Shown here piece by piece: positions 53,161 through 62,676 of a stretch of 64,000 nt of DNA. Source of the DNA: Aeoliella mucimassa (GTDB taxonomy: Bacteria > Planctomycetota > Planctomycetia > Pirellulales > Lacipirellulaceae); NCBI RefSeq assembly GCF_007748035.1, contig NZ_CP036278.1:310001-374000 (forward strand), in the 5' to 3' direction. Numbering within the stretch: the first letter of the stretch is position 1; each line of letters opens with the position of its first letter. The notes beneath the pieces were generated by a model. That model saw nothing but the letters and a program-made list of their open reading frames with translations, did no database searches and was not told where the DNA came from. Both the position numbers and the translations under genes were made by a program.

Positions 53161-55296
53161 TTACAAGCCGCGGTCGATCAGGCCAAAGTCGAGCCCGAAT
53201 ACAAACAGCATCAAGCAGACAATAAAGGCCAAACCGGCCAGATTCAGGACGCCAGCGAAGGTTTCGTTCGGCGGACGACGGAAGATACCCTCGTAGGCCA
53301 GGAACACCATGTGACCGCCGTCGAGCACGGGAATCGGCAGGAAATTCACTACCGCCAGGTTCGCACTGATCAGCGTGAGGAACAGCAGCAGCGTGCCGGG
53401 ACCCTTCAAAGCTTCCATGTAGCTCGCCCGGGCGATCGTGACCGGACCACCCAGCAGGCGGGCGTCGATGTCGCCGTTCACGAGCCGGTAGAGGAATCGG
53501 TAGACGCTCAACAGCGCGTGCTTGGTTTCGCCCCAAGCCATGCTGGCCTGCTCGCCGATCGACTCGCCGTAGCGATCTTCCAGCACTGGTGTCAGCTTCA
53601 CCCCACGCGGGGCGATGTACTGGTCGGGGGCCATGGCCAGGCCGACCTGTACGGTCTCGTTCTCTTTGCGTCCTTCCCGAGCCACCTGGAGTTCCAGTTT
53701 GGTTTCGGGGGGAGCGTTTTGAATGGTCTGCAAGATCACTGCCCACGCTTGTTGCTTGTCGGTCAGCTCCAATGGTTTCTTGCTCACTTTGTATTTCTTG
53801 GAGTACTGCTCTTCGACCACCAACTTGACCGAGGCAATCTTATCGCCCGGCTTGATGCCTTCGATCTTTGCCGCTGGCGAGTCGGGCACGACGCCGACCA
53901 CTTCGTTCAACAGGTAGTAGGCGATGCCGAGTGCGGGGGCCGATGCGGGACTCTTCTCGCTGACCGGGCGTTCCATCCAGGTGACCTTTCGCAGCGGCAC
54001 CGAGATCGTCTCGCTGGCGGCTTCGGTCTTGGCTTCTTTGTCGGCCGGATGCTCAACCGTCAGCTCGACGGTCTCCCCGCTTTGGGCCATGGCCGACAGC
54101 TTGTCGGAGAGGGTCCGCGGATCCCAGCCCACGGTCGATTCGTCGACCATGCCGACGGGAGTGCCATTAATGGCGGTAATCAGGTCGCCCTTTTTCAGCC
54201 CAGCTGCTTCGGCTGGCGAGCCCTTTTGCACCGCAGTGATGGGGCCCATCTTCATCACGAGTCCCACGTACTGCGCTTGATTCGGTTGCACCTCCACGGT
54301 CACCGGCTCCGGCAGCACTGGTTCGGCGCCCGACTCCGCCTTTTCGGCAGGTGGTTGCAGCGTGATTGATAGCGACTGGCTGGCGTTAGCAACCAGCACC
54401 GCTTGCAGTTCACGGTAGTCATTCACTGGTTGGTCGTTGACAGCCACAATGGTGCTACCAGCGGGGATCTTCTCCTGCACCTTATCGGCTGGCGTAAAAG
54501 CCACGGTTGGTTCGGTATCGCTTAGCTTCAGCGAAACGGGACCGATCACCCCGATCTGCGGAATCTTGATTCGTTCTTGCGACGACTTGAGCTGCACCAC
54601 TTCGCTCTCGCCATCGACGCGAAGCACTTCAAGCTCCAGCGGGTCGTCTTCGCTCGAAAGCATGACCTCGCCGCGAAGCTGGTCGTACCAGGTCGTCTTG
54701 CGGTCGTTGATGCGGACAATCTGGTCGCCAACGCCGATGCCGGCCGTCCAGGCGGGAGCGCCCGGGTCGGTGCCGCTGATGATGCTGGGCTGCGAGGGAA
54801 CGCCGATCGTGAACGCAATCATGGCAAACACGAAGGCGAAGATCACGTTCATGATCACGCCGGCCGAGATGATGGCCATCCGCTGCGGCACCGTCTTGGC
54901 GATGTAGCTCCGCGCGTCGACCTGATGCATCTTGCCATCGGGGCCCATGATCTCTTTGGTTTCGACGCCTTCCTGGCCGACCGTGGCTTCCGACTCTTTA
55001 ATCTGCTCTTCGCTCATGCGAGGGTCGTCGTTCTGACCCATCATGCGCACGTAACCACCGAGCGGCAGGATGCCGATGCCGTAGTAGGTTTCGCCATACT
55101 GCTTGCCGATTTTGTAGCCGCCGATGTCGAAGCCGATCATGAACTTGTCGCACTTCACGCCGCACGCCTTGGCGACGAGGAAGTGGCCCAGTTCATGCAC
55201 GAAGATAATAAAGCCCAGGCCGAGTGCTGCGGCCAAAATGGCCAGCACCATCGGACCGTAGCCGGTGGCTGCAAGAATCATCGGTGTTAAGCACAT
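53161..55296 (-). CDS. rseP: RseP-type site-2 protease with four PDZ-like domains
   Basis: A membrane zinc metalloprotease (M50) of about 711 residues, against about 450 in E. coli RseP. The active site 'FVHELGHFLVAKACG' lies in the first transmembrane helix; the third zinc ligand is in 'LPIPVLDGGHM' near the C-terminus. Between them four PDZ-like modules can be seen, each with a 'G-x-x-x-G-D-x-I-x-x-I/V-N' type core: 'GIGVGDQIVRIND', 'IPAGSTIVAVND', 'GLKKGDLITAING' and 'GIKPGDKIASVK'. RseP cuts anti-sigma factors and signal-peptide remnants within the membrane. The start may be ATG 55296 or ATG 55281; the former overlaps the end of dxr by 10 bp. The operon order dxr-rseP is conserved in many bacteria. 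Confidence 0.92.
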   Translation of the reverse strand: MCLTPMILAATGYGPMVLAILAAALGLGFIIFVHELGHFLVAKACGVKCDKFMIGFDIGGYKIGKQYGETYYGIGILPLGGYVRMMGQNDDPRMSEEQIKESEATVGQEGVETKEIMGPDGKMHQVDARSYIAKTVPQRMAIISAGVIMNVIFAFVFAMIAFTIGVPSQPSIISGTDPGAPAWTAGIGVGDQIVRINDRKTTWYDQLRGEVMLSSEDDPLELEVLRVDGESEVVQLKSSQERIKIPQIGVIGPVSLKLSDTEPTVAFTPADKVQEKIPAGSTIVAVNDQPVNDYRELQAVLVANASQSLSITLQPPAEKAESGAEPVLPEPVTVEVQPNQAQYVGLVMKMGPITAVQKGSPAEAAGLKKGDLITAINGTPVGMVDESTVGWDPRTLSDKLSAMAQSGETVELTVEHPADKEAKTEAASETISVPLRKVTWMERPVSEKSPASAPALGIAYYLLNEVVGVVPDSPAAKIEGIKPGDKIASVKLVVEEQYSKKYKVSKKPLELTDKQQAWAVILQTIQNAPPETKLELQVAREGRKENETVQVGLAMAPDQYIAPRGVKLTPVLEDRYGESIGEQASMAWGETKHALLSVYRFLYRLVNGDIDARLLGGPVTIARASYMEALKGPGTLLLFLTLISANLAVVNFLPIPVLDGGHMVFLAYEGIFRRPPNETFAGVLNLAGLAFIVCLMLFVFGLDFGLIDRGL

Positions 55297-56492
55297 ACCC
55301 AATTTTCTACTTCCCGCCTGGCCCACTGGTCGAGCTTTGCCAGCTCGTCGAGGGTGGGCGTTGGATTAAAGTTATGTGATTCAAGCACGCTCTTGCATGC
55401 TGGTACAATTTCGGTGAAATGTAGTTCCCCTTCCAGGAACTGCGCTACGGCCGTTTCGTTGGCCGCGTTGACCACCACGCCGGCCGTGCCACCCTTGCGG
55501 GCAGCACGAAAACCAAGCTCGATGGCCGGATAGCGACCAATGTCGGCCGGTTCGAACTCCAGGTGCATTCGCTGGGTCCAGTCGATTCTTGGAGCCACGG
55601 CTTCCCGACGGTGCGGATATTCCAGAGCGTACTGGATCGGCAGCCGCATGTCGGGGGGGCTCATCTGGGCGATCACCGAACCATCCACGAACTCCACCAT
55701 CGAGTGGACGATGCATTGCGGGTGAATCATCACCTCGATGCGATCGGCCGGCAAGTCGAATAACCACCGTGCTTCGACGATCTCAAGCGCTTTGTTCATA
55801 AGCGTCGCCGAGTCGATGGTGATCTTGGGGCCCATGTCCCAGGTGGGGTGAGCCAGGGCTTCGTCGACGGTCACCTGACGCAGCGCGTCGGCATTCCAGG
55901 TGCGGAAGGGCCCGCCGCTGGCGGTAATCACGATGCGGTGCACTTCGCTCCGCGTGCCCGACTTCAGCGATTGGAAGATCGCACTATGCTCGCTATCCAC
56001 CGGCAACAGCGTTGCGCCGTGCTTGTCGGCCAGCTTTTTGACGATCGGCCCCGCGGCTACCAAGGTTTCCTTGTTTGCCAGGGCAACGGTCTTGCCTGCT
56101 TCGACCGCAGCCAGTGTGCTGCCGAGGCCGGCACTGCCGACGATCGCTGCGAGCACCGTGTCGACTTCCGCATCGCGGGCGACTTGCTCCAGGGCTTCGG
56201 CGCCGACGAGCAGTTCGGTTTCTTTCGGCAGTCCGCGCCATTTGTAGGCCTTCGCGGCCACTTCGTCGGTAGCGATCACCCACTTCGGCGTGAACTTCTT
56301 GGCCAGCTCCACCAGACGTTCGAGTCGGCTGTGGGCCGACAACGCAACAGCGGTTAACCGCCCCTGGCTGGCAGCAATCACTTGGAGCGCGTTGTCGCCG
56401 ATGCTGCCGGTGGCACCCATGACCGCAATCCGACGAGGCGACTCGGCCTGCGGGTTGCTGCTGACTTCGGAAGGGAGTTGGCTGGGACCCAC
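55287..56492 (-). CDS. dxr: 1-deoxy-D-xylulose 5-phosphate reductoisomerase
   Basis: A 401-residue enzyme of the MEP isoprenoid pathway. It converts DXP to MEP with NADPH and a divalent metal. Motifs are the NADPH loop 'VMGATGSIGDNALQVI', the metal/substrate site 'LLPVDSEHSAIFQSL', the flexible loop 'ITASGGPFRTW', and 'HPTWDMGPKITIDSATLMNKALEIVEARWLF'. Length fits the family. The start is a GTG at 56492 giving a 20-residue lead before the Rossmann fold; no better start is visible. Its 3' end overlaps the start of rseP. Confidence 0.95.
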   Translation of the reverse strand: MGPSQLPSEVSSNPQAESPRRIAVMGATGSIGDNALQVIAASQGRLTAVALSAHSRLERLVELAKKFTPKWVIATDEVAAKAYKWRGLPKETELLVGAEALEQVARDAEVDTVLAAIVGSAGLGSTLAAVEAGKTVALANKETLVAAGPIVKKLADKHGATLLPVDSEHSAIFQSLKSGTRSEVHRIVITASGGPFRTWNADALRQVTVDEALAHPTWDMGPKITIDSATLMNKALEIVEARWLFDLPADRIEVMIHPQCIVHSMVEFVDGSVIAQMSPPDMRLPIQYALEYPHRREAVAPRIDWTQRMHLEFEPADIGRYPAIELGFRAARKGGTAGVVVNAANETAVAQFLEGELHFTEIVPACKSVLESHNFNPTPTLDELAKLDQWARREVENWVCA

Positions 56493-56870
56493 GGGCTTGT
56501 ATCTCAGTAAGTGGTGAACGGTCGGGAAGCAGGTGTCTGTCGTATGACCCGCGGCCCGACCGTTTTGTTGGTTATGCGGATTGCATCGTTCAGGGCCGAA
56601 TGCTCGGCCAACGATTCGCGATCAAATATTGTTTTAAGGCCCTGTGAAATAGACGTTTACGCGTTTGGAGGTAATTCTAGGTAGGGTGCCCAACGCGAGC
56701 AAGCTGGCTGTAGCCGTGCGTTGCTAGCGGAAGCCCCAATCCCTAGGATGATGTTTCACGATCGAACCATCGCCAAACTGGCTGCGTTAGCAATAGTAGC
56801 TTATATCGCGGAACAGTTCGGATCGCGAAACACCAGACAAGTTGTAATTTCTGCTTGATTTGAGGATTTC
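56493..56870. other. Divergent intergenic region between dxr and ftsH
   Basis: About 378 bp without a gene. The ftsH ribosome binding site (GAGG, near 56861) is visible. No promoter could be assigned with confidence in either direction. No repeat shared with other parts of the window was found. Confidence 0.4.
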
Positions 56871-58961
56871 ATGGATAACCAACCCTCCCCAAACCCCAAC
56901 AGCGGCGACAAAAAACAGGCTCCGCAGGGGGGGAGTTTCATCTGGTACCTGCTGGCGCTCGGCGTCGGTTTGCTGTTTTTGGTCACCATGTTGACCACTG
57001 GCAGTCAGCTCAAAATCAAGCTTAGCGACTTCGAAAAGCTCGTGGTTGCTAGCAAGCAAGACGTGCCCGAAGACCAGCTCGAAGAACATCCCGGCTGGAT
57101 CACCATCGAGAAAAAGAAGGGCGACGTTACCTATACCTACAAGATCTCGATGCTCGACAACGTGGTGGTCGGCGACGAAGCCGTGACTGGCACCGTGACC
57201 CAAAAGCTGGAAAGCGTCACAGGTACCGATGCCGCGCTCGATGCCGACGACATGAAGCCGGTCGAGGAAGTCCGCTTCCAGACCAACCGCGTGGAAGGGG
57301 ACGGCATCCCCGAACTCCTCCGCGAAAATGGCATCGAACGCCAGGGCCAGGAGCCCGACAACCCGCTGCTCGGCTGGATTCCGTTCATCCTGATGATGAC
57401 CGTGTTCGTCGGATTGTTCGTGTTCATGATCCGCCGAATGGGCGGCGCCGGTTCGCCTATGGCATTCGGACGCAGCCGCGGCAAGCTCTACGCTCAAGAA
57501 GACATCGATATCACCTTTGACGACGTCGCCGGCATCGAAGAAGCCGTCGACGAGCTTCGCGAAGTGGTCGACTTCCTCAAAAACCCCGAACGATACCAAC
57601 GCCTGGGGGGGCGCATTCCCAAGGGTGTGCTGCTCGTAGGCCCTCCCGGTACCGGTAAAACGCTGCTCGGCAAAGCCGTCGCTGGCGAGGCCGGTGTGCC
57701 ATTCTTCTCGATCAGCGGCTCGGACTTCGTCGAAATGTTTGTCGGCGTCGGTGCTGCCCGCGTCCGCGATATGTTCCAACAGGCCGAGCAACGTGCGCCG
57801 TGCATTATCTTTATCGACGAGCTCGACGCCCTCGGCAAAACCCGCGGCAGCGGCAATCTGGGTGGTCACGACGAACGCGAGCAAACGCTCAACGCGTTGC
57901 TGGTCGAGATGGATGGCTTCGGCAGCAACAGCGGTGTGATCGTGATGGGTGCGACCAACCGCCCCGAAACGCTCGACCCCGCGCTGCTCCGCCCGGGACG
58001 TTTCGATCGCCATGTGCTGGTCGATCGCCCCGACGTTTCCGGCCGTGAAGAAATCCTGGAAGTCCATCTGCAGAAGATCAAAGTCGACTCCGAAGTCGAC
58101 GTAAAGGCCTTGGCCGGCATCACCAGCGGTTTTGTCGGTGCCGATCTGGCGAACATGGTTAACGAAGCCGCGCTGCTCGCTGCCCGCAATGGCAAAGAGC
58201 TGGTCGGCATGGAAGAGTTCAACGAAGCGGTCGAACGCGTGAGCGTCGGTCTCGAAAAGCGCAGCCGCATCATTCAGGAAGACGAAAAGCTCCGCCTGGC
58301 CTATCACGAAGCGGGACACGCTTTGGTGGCTTACTCGCTGCCGAATACCGATCCGGTTCATAAGGTCTCCATCATTCCTCGTGGTTTGGGAGCCCTCGGG
58401 TACATGATGCAGCGTCCTGAGAAGGACCGCTTTATGATGACTCGCGGGCAGCTCGAAAGTGATATTCAAGTTTGCCTGGCCGGCACGCTCTCCGAAGAGC
58501 TCGTGTTCGACGACGTCGGCAACGGCGCGACCAGCGACTTGGAGCGAGCGACCGAAACCGCCCGCAGCATGGTCATGGACTACGGCATGAGCCGCCTGGG
58601 ACGCATCAAGTTCCGCGAAGGTGGCCGAGGAGCCTTCCTCGCTGGCAGCGAAGGTCCCGCCCAGCGGTACTACAGCGAGCAAACCGCCCGCGAGATCGAC
58701 CAGGAAGTCAAACGCATCATCGACGAGCAGCTCGACCGCACGCGCGGCATTCTCGAGTCCCGCCGGCTGGCCCTCGACGCGATCGCCAACACGCTGATCG
58801 AGCACGAAGTGATCGACGGCAGCACGCTGCAGAAGGTGATCGAGGAATCGCACCCGAGCCCCCGCCTGGTGCCAGGCACCGACCTCGAGCGCAAGCCGAC
58901 CCCAGCCCCTCAGCCCAAGCCCAGCGAAGGCGACACCGCCGAAGGGACCGGCGGAGCCTAA
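56871..58961 (+). CDS. ftsH: ATP-dependent zinc metalloprotease FtsH
   Basis: A 696-residue membrane AAA protease that degrades misfolded and regulatory membrane proteins. Order: N-terminal transmembrane helix ([17 protein letters not shown], about 26-42), periplasmic domain, second helix ([19 protein letters not shown]), AAA ATPase with Walker A 'GPPGTGKT' from residue 257, Walker B '[15 protein letters not shown]', second region of homology '[21 protein letters not shown]', and zinc protease site 'HEAGH' from residue 479. The C-terminal tail is Pro-rich. The gene is solitary, divergent from dxr, and followed by a copy of the dispersed repeat. Confidence 0.96.
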   Translation: MDNQPSPNPNSGDKKQAPQGGSFIWYLLALGVGLLFLVTMLTTGSQLKIKLSDFEKLVVASKQDVPEDQLEEHPGWITIEKKKGDVTYTYKISMLDNVVVGDEAVTGTVTQKLESVTGTDAALDADDMKPVEEVRFQTNRVEGDGIPELLRENGIERQGQEPDNPLLGWIPFILMMTVFVGLFVFMIRRMGGAGSPMAFGRSRGKLYAQEDIDITFDDVAGIEEAVDELREVVDFLKNPERYQRLGGRIPKGVLLVGPPGTGKTLLGKAVAGEAGVPFFSISGSDFVEMFVGVGAARVRDMFQQAEQRAPCIIFIDELDALGKTRGSGNLGGHDEREQTLNALLVEMDGFGSNSGVIVMGATNRPETLDPALLRPGRFDRHVLVDRPDVSGREEILEVHLQKIKVDSEVDVKALAGITSGFVGADLANMVNEAALLAARNGKELVGMEEFNEAVERVSVGLEKRSRIIQEDEKLRLAYHEAGHALVAYSLPNTDPVHKVSIIPRGLGALGYMMQRPEKDRFMMTRGQLESDIQVCLAGTLSEELVFDDVGNGATSDLERATETARSMVMDYGMSRLGRIKFREGGRGAFLAGSEGPAQRYYSEQTAREIDQEVKRIIDEQLDRTRGILESRRLALDAIANTLIEHEVIDGSTLQKVIEESHPSPRLVPGTDLERKPTPAPQPKPSEGDTAEGTGGA

Positions 58962-58998
58962 CCCTCGCTGCAAGCGTGAGTTACGTCGACCGCTAGCG

Positions 58999-59560
58999 AT
59001 AGATTCCCAATTTTCCCACCGATGGGAAAATTGAATCTGCACGCACTCTACAAAACCAGTGGTTTTCGCACTGAAATAGATTCCCATTCCCAATAACGCA
59101 TCGAGTGGGAATCTATTTTCACGGTGGGAAACTATCGCAAGTCGTTGGTGCTACTCAAGTTACATCAACACATCCTTCGTAGTTGCCCAAAATAGATTCC
59201 CATGGGTGGGAAACTATTCTGGGAGGAGAGTTTGGATTTCGGATTGGGGAATGCGGAATGCGAATTTGTCATCTTGAAGGAGCTTCCGGCGACCGAAAGA
59301 TCTAGCCTATCGCTTAAAGTCTAAAGCCTAGAGCCAATAAAGCTTCCAGCGACGCAGCCCCACGGCCGCTTTGCCACTCGCGCAGCAGCGAACACCCACG
59401 CCGGCAACCATTCGCCTGCGTGTCGCTAGAAGTTTGTTATTTAGAAAAACATCACATCTGATACACCTCCTTTCATAAAAAGCCAACAGCCGATAGCTGA
59501 AAGCCGACAGCCTCAACTACCTGTCCATTGGAACACTTGTGGTGGCCATTCTCCAGTAAA
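58999..59560 (+). repeat. Dispersed multi-hairpin GATTCCC repeat, copy D
   Basis: Hairpins lie at 59001-59038, 59074-59119 and 59189-59218. The AAAACCAGTGGTTTT palindrome is at about 59052-59066. The tail carries the 'GAGCTTCCGGCGAC', 'TTCGCCTGCGTGTCGCTAGAAGTT' and 'GCCAACAGCCGATAGCTGAAAGCC' blocks, the last two also in copy A. The inner 12 bp of the third hairpin are inverted relative to copies B and C. It begins about 38 bp after the ftsH stop. Confidence 0.8.
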
Positions 59561-59735
59561 AAGTTGGCCGATTGCAGAAAGTTCTCTGCGTTAATTCGCA
59601 GTCAAAAAGGCTCGACACGTCCCCTGACTCGGTTACCAACGCGGGCCGCGTGGCGGACCGGCTACTGCTGGGGAGTTGCAGTGAAAGGTGGTATGTTCTG
59701 GGTAGTCCTCCACGTTCTCACCAACGGCCTCGGCC

Positions 59736-60209
59736 ATGTCGCTCGACCCGAAGAATTACCGCACTTGGAAGAGCCTGGGGGAGCATCCGGTGTTTGGACC
59801 CCTCAAGACAAACATTGAATCGTGGTCTCACGATGCTTCTCAGTACGGCGATCTCTCAAACTACCGTGGCTTCCTACCCGAGTGGTATGTTCACCTCGAT
59901 CCCGCACCGCCGGTGACGGTTCAGATCGCGACAGCGGAACGAGACCTGCAGAACCTTGCTTCCGTGTGTTGTGGCATCGAGAGGGCCTTTGGCGATATTT
60001 GCTACGAGCTAGTCGTTTGTGATGACTTCACTGTGTTTGTGTGGGTTCGACACACCATGTTTGGAATCGAGCTCTATCCAGGCTTGTTCGGCGAAGCGAC
60101 CCTGCTCAGAATGTTTGTCGATCATCCCAAGGTTGATTGTGCCGAGTTTGATTTCACGAATGTGTCGAACGTCGTGGAGACGCTCACCGAGCTGCTCCGC
60201 CAGGCGTGA
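59736..60209 (+). CDS. Hypothetical soluble protein
   Basis: A 157-residue protein ('MSLDPKNYRTWKSLGEHPVFGPLKTNIESW', 'YVHLDPAPPVTVQIATAERDLQNLASVCCGIERAF', 'FTVFVWVRHTMFGIELYPG'). No family was recognised. It has no signal or membrane segment and resembles accessory or immunity-type proteins in size and composition. Its TGA overlaps a possible GTG start of the next gene (GTGA), hinting at coupling. Confidence 0.55.
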   Translation: MSLDPKNYRTWKSLGEHPVFGPLKTNIESWSHDASQYGDLSNYRGFLPEWYVHLDPAPPVTVQIATAERDLQNLASVCCGIERAFGDICYELVVCDDFTVFVWVRHTMFGIELYPGLFGEATLLRMFVDHPKVDCAEFDFTNVSNVVETLTELLRQA

Positions 60210-60805
60210 AGCAAAGCAGGCATGGGTGGCAACTCACCGGCAAAAATCCCCCATCTCCTCCCTTGAACACTCCTAGCCGTGACCGAAGAAACGCCCCTCC
60301 TCGATTCCGATTCCGCATGCGGACACTATTACTGCTCACCGTGATTGTCGCGGTTCCGTTGGCTTGTTACGTGCTCTGGTTGCGGAGGATGGAGCAGTTC
60401 TTCGAGGCGGTGTTCGAAGGCAACTCGGGCGAGGTTATGAGTTCCGAAGACTGGCCGCTGGCGCTGAAGCAGTTCGACGAAGCGGCCAACCAGGCCGGCG
60501 TGGTTATCGACGACCTGCAGGTCTACTGCATGGCCAATGGACTGAGCATTGCCTACGTCTGGCGCATGAGAGCCACCTCGGGCCTGCAGGAGTTCATGAC
60601 TGAAGAGTACGGGCTGAGCGACTACACTCCCCCCGAGTCCCACCGTTTCCGGGCGCAGCCCCGCCTGCCCGACTGGTGGGATCCCCAAGAGCATTCCGGC
60701 ACACACTACTACGCCGCCAACCTCGGCGAAATCGGACGCCAGTACGTCGTGCTGGTCGATGAAACCAACGAGGTCATCTATGTCTACTTCTACGACAATT
60801 GGTAA
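60206..60805 (+). CDS. Membrane-anchored hypothetical protein
   Basis: An up to 199-residue protein with the planctomycete-style anchor 'RFRFRMRTLLLLTVIVAVPLACYVLWL', followed by a soluble domain with no recognised family ('WPLALKQFDEAANQAGVVIDDLQVYCMANGLSIAYVWRM', 'RQYVVLVDETNEVIYVYFYDNW'). The start is uncertain: GTG at 60206 overlaps the preceding stop, a TTG at 60266 would fit the usual short basic lead better, and ATG 60317 would cut into the anchor. The gene is real judging by the composition of the C-terminal half. Confidence 0.6.
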   Translation: MKQSRHGWQLTGKNPPSPPLNTPSRDRRNAPPRFRFRMRTLLLLTVIVAVPLACYVLWLRRMEQFFEAVFEGNSGEVMSSEDWPLALKQFDEAANQAGVVIDDLQVYCMANGLSIAYVWRMRATSGLQEFMTEEYGLSDYTPPESHRFRAQPRLPDWWDPQEHSGTHYYAANLGEIGRQYVVLVDETNEVIYVYFYDNW

Positions 60806-60949
60806 GTGGGGGAGTCTAGTTGGCCGTGAAACGTAGTGCCGTTGGTTCTCGCTAGACGGAGATGTATGGGGCAATGCAGACTGACCGTCCCACTGGTTTT
60901 ACGCACATGTTGCTGAATAGTGCCGACTGATACTTCTGCCAGCCTCAGC

Positions 60950-62437
60950 CTATACGAGTGCACGAGCGAGTCCGTGCCCGAAGTCTCTAGTGCTTCCTCC
61001 TACAGCGCCCAATGCATTGGCTCGAAGCTGATTATAGATTTCCTGTCCGCTTACACCTGGCTCTTGTTGCACGATCAGCGCGGCGATTCCAGAAACGTGA
61101 GGCGTAGCCATGCTTGTGCCATTACGACTTCGGTAGCCATTCGGCGTGACATCACTGGAGTAGATGTCGACTCCTGGTGCAACAAAGTCGACATCTCCAC
61201 CTTTGCAGAAAGCGCGATTCGTGAAGTTAGCCAACCTGCGACGCTGGCTAATCGCTCCGACACCTACGATAGAAGGGCAATTCGCTGGAGCAGAGACCGG
61301 GACATATTGACTGCTTTGCCGGTTAGAGTGGTTGCCTGCCGCAGCTATAACTAGCGCCCCTCGACGGAGAGCATTGGCCCCTGCTGTTTCATAGGCGATT
61401 GAGACTGGTACCTGACATTTAATAACGCGACGTTGTATGGAGACTGATATCACTCGACAGCCTTGTCCTAGTGCCCAGTGAATACCTTGGACAACGTCAC
61501 CCTCGCGTCCTCGACCCTGATTGTTGAGAACCTTACCAATGTACAATTCAACTGCAGGAGCTACCCCATATCTAATAGTGCCTGCGGTAGAACTTCCGCC
61601 AAGAGTGCCTGCGCAATGCGTTCCATGACCGTTTCCATCTTGTACCGTGAGGCCTTGTACGAAGCTCCTTGAAGCTGCAATACGCCCTTGGAAATCAGGA
61701 TGTCGCAGGTCTATTCCCGTGTCGAGTACGGCCGCTTTTACCCCTTGGCCGTTCAGACGTGATATGGAGACTCGAGTCGCTTGTAATCCCCAGGTGAATT
61801 CTTGGCCGGCAACCATCGACTCATCGGCAGTGGTGTCGAGTGGAATGTAACCCTCATCACTAAGTGATGGAGTCGTAGTCTCAGAGATGCCCTTATCGTT
61901 GAAGTCTAGGAGAATCTCGTCGACGGCTCGGCTCACTCCTGCTTTGTAACCGATCCAATAGTCCCGAGTGCGACCTGTCGTAGATGGCTGTAGTTCGTCG
62001 ATATCGCTCGCTGTATAGCAGTAATACTCTCGTTCTACGTGGCAATACTCTTTGGCCGGAGCGCTTGCTCCTTGAACCATTGATTCTGCAGCCACTATTT
62101 GATCGGGAGCAGCGTCCACAATCACAATGCCGAATTCGCTCAACACGGTTGCTTCGACATCATCACTCGCTGAGGCCGACTCATCACCTGCTGTCAGAGT
62201 TAAGGTGTTGCTAATTCCTGCCCGGTTTTTCAAGTCGCGGACGATTCTCTTGACGGCATCAGGATCATTATCCACTGCTGTCATGATAACACGACCGGTA
62301 GTCTCCAGTTCCGGCGATCCAGAACGCGAGAAAAGGCTGGGAGTGTCTGTCGAGGCTGTTTGGCGTAGTTCAGCGGCCGCTCGTTGGTAAGGCGGCTCAG
62401 CTTGCGGACGAGTGTGACTGGCTCGTTTCTTTCCCAT
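60950..62437 (-). CDS. Subtilisin-like (S8) serine peptidase
   Basis: A 495-residue protease. The catalytic triad is Asp239 in 'AAVLDTGIDLRHP', His271 in 'DGNGHGTHCAGT' and Ser442 in 'GTSMATPHVSG', with the oxyanion Asn369 in 'IAAAGNH'. About 220 residues precede the catalytic domain. They begin with a basic, Gln/Pro-rich stretch and contain an alpha/beta part ('GIVIVDAAPDQIVAAESM') that resembles an I9-type propeptide. No signal peptide is visible, so it is either cytoplasmic or exported by an unusual route. Start 62437 was chosen for its GGAGGAA site; the frame is open to 62548. It is divergent from the lipoprotein gene at 62677. The A/T content is higher than in core genes. Confidence 0.88.
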   Translation of the reverse strand: MGKKRASHTRPQAEPPYQRAAAELRQTASTDTPSLFSRSGSPELETTGRVIMTAVDNDPDAVKRIVRDLKNRAGISNTLTLTAGDESASASDDVEATVLSEFGIVIVDAAPDQIVAAESMVQGASAPAKEYCHVEREYYCYTASDIDELQPSTTGRTRDYWIGYKAGVSRAVDEILLDFNDKGISETTTPSLSDEGYIPLDTTADESMVAGQEFTWGLQATRVSISRLNGQGVKAAVLDTGIDLRHPDFQGRIAASRSFVQGLTVQDGNGHGTHCAGTLGGSSTAGTIRYGVAPAVELYIGKVLNNQGRGREGDVVQGIHWALGQGCRVISVSIQRRVIKCQVPVSIAYETAGANALRRGALVIAAAGNHSNRQSSQYVPVSAPANCPSIVGVGAISQRRRLANFTNRAFCKGGDVDFVAPGVDIYSSDVTPNGYRSRNGTSMATPHVSGIAALIVQQEPGVSGQEIYNQLRANALGAVGGSTRDFGHGLARALV

Positions 62438-62676
62438 TCGAATTTCCTCCCCTGTGAAGCTGTTTAAACAACCTATTTCCCCTGGGTAGCCTAATGGGCA
62501 TCGGTCGCCAAGGCAAGCAATATCCTTCGGTCTGCCGCAGATATTCACTGTTCCAGGTAATCAAACATACCGATTCTTCCATTTGTATTGGCGGGATAAC
62601 CGCAAAAAGCGGTCTAGAGCGATTAACTGATTTTCCTAGAAAGTCACTACCTTCTATTTAGTAGGGGAATACAGGG

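Noticed and set aside
52861-54369. 502-codon open frame opposite rseP
   Set aside because: Antisense shadow; rseP has the HELGH and LDG motifs on the other strand.
56787-59093. 768-codon open frame opposite ftsH
   Set aside because: Antisense shadow of ftsH; it also runs into the hairpin repeat at 58999-59093.
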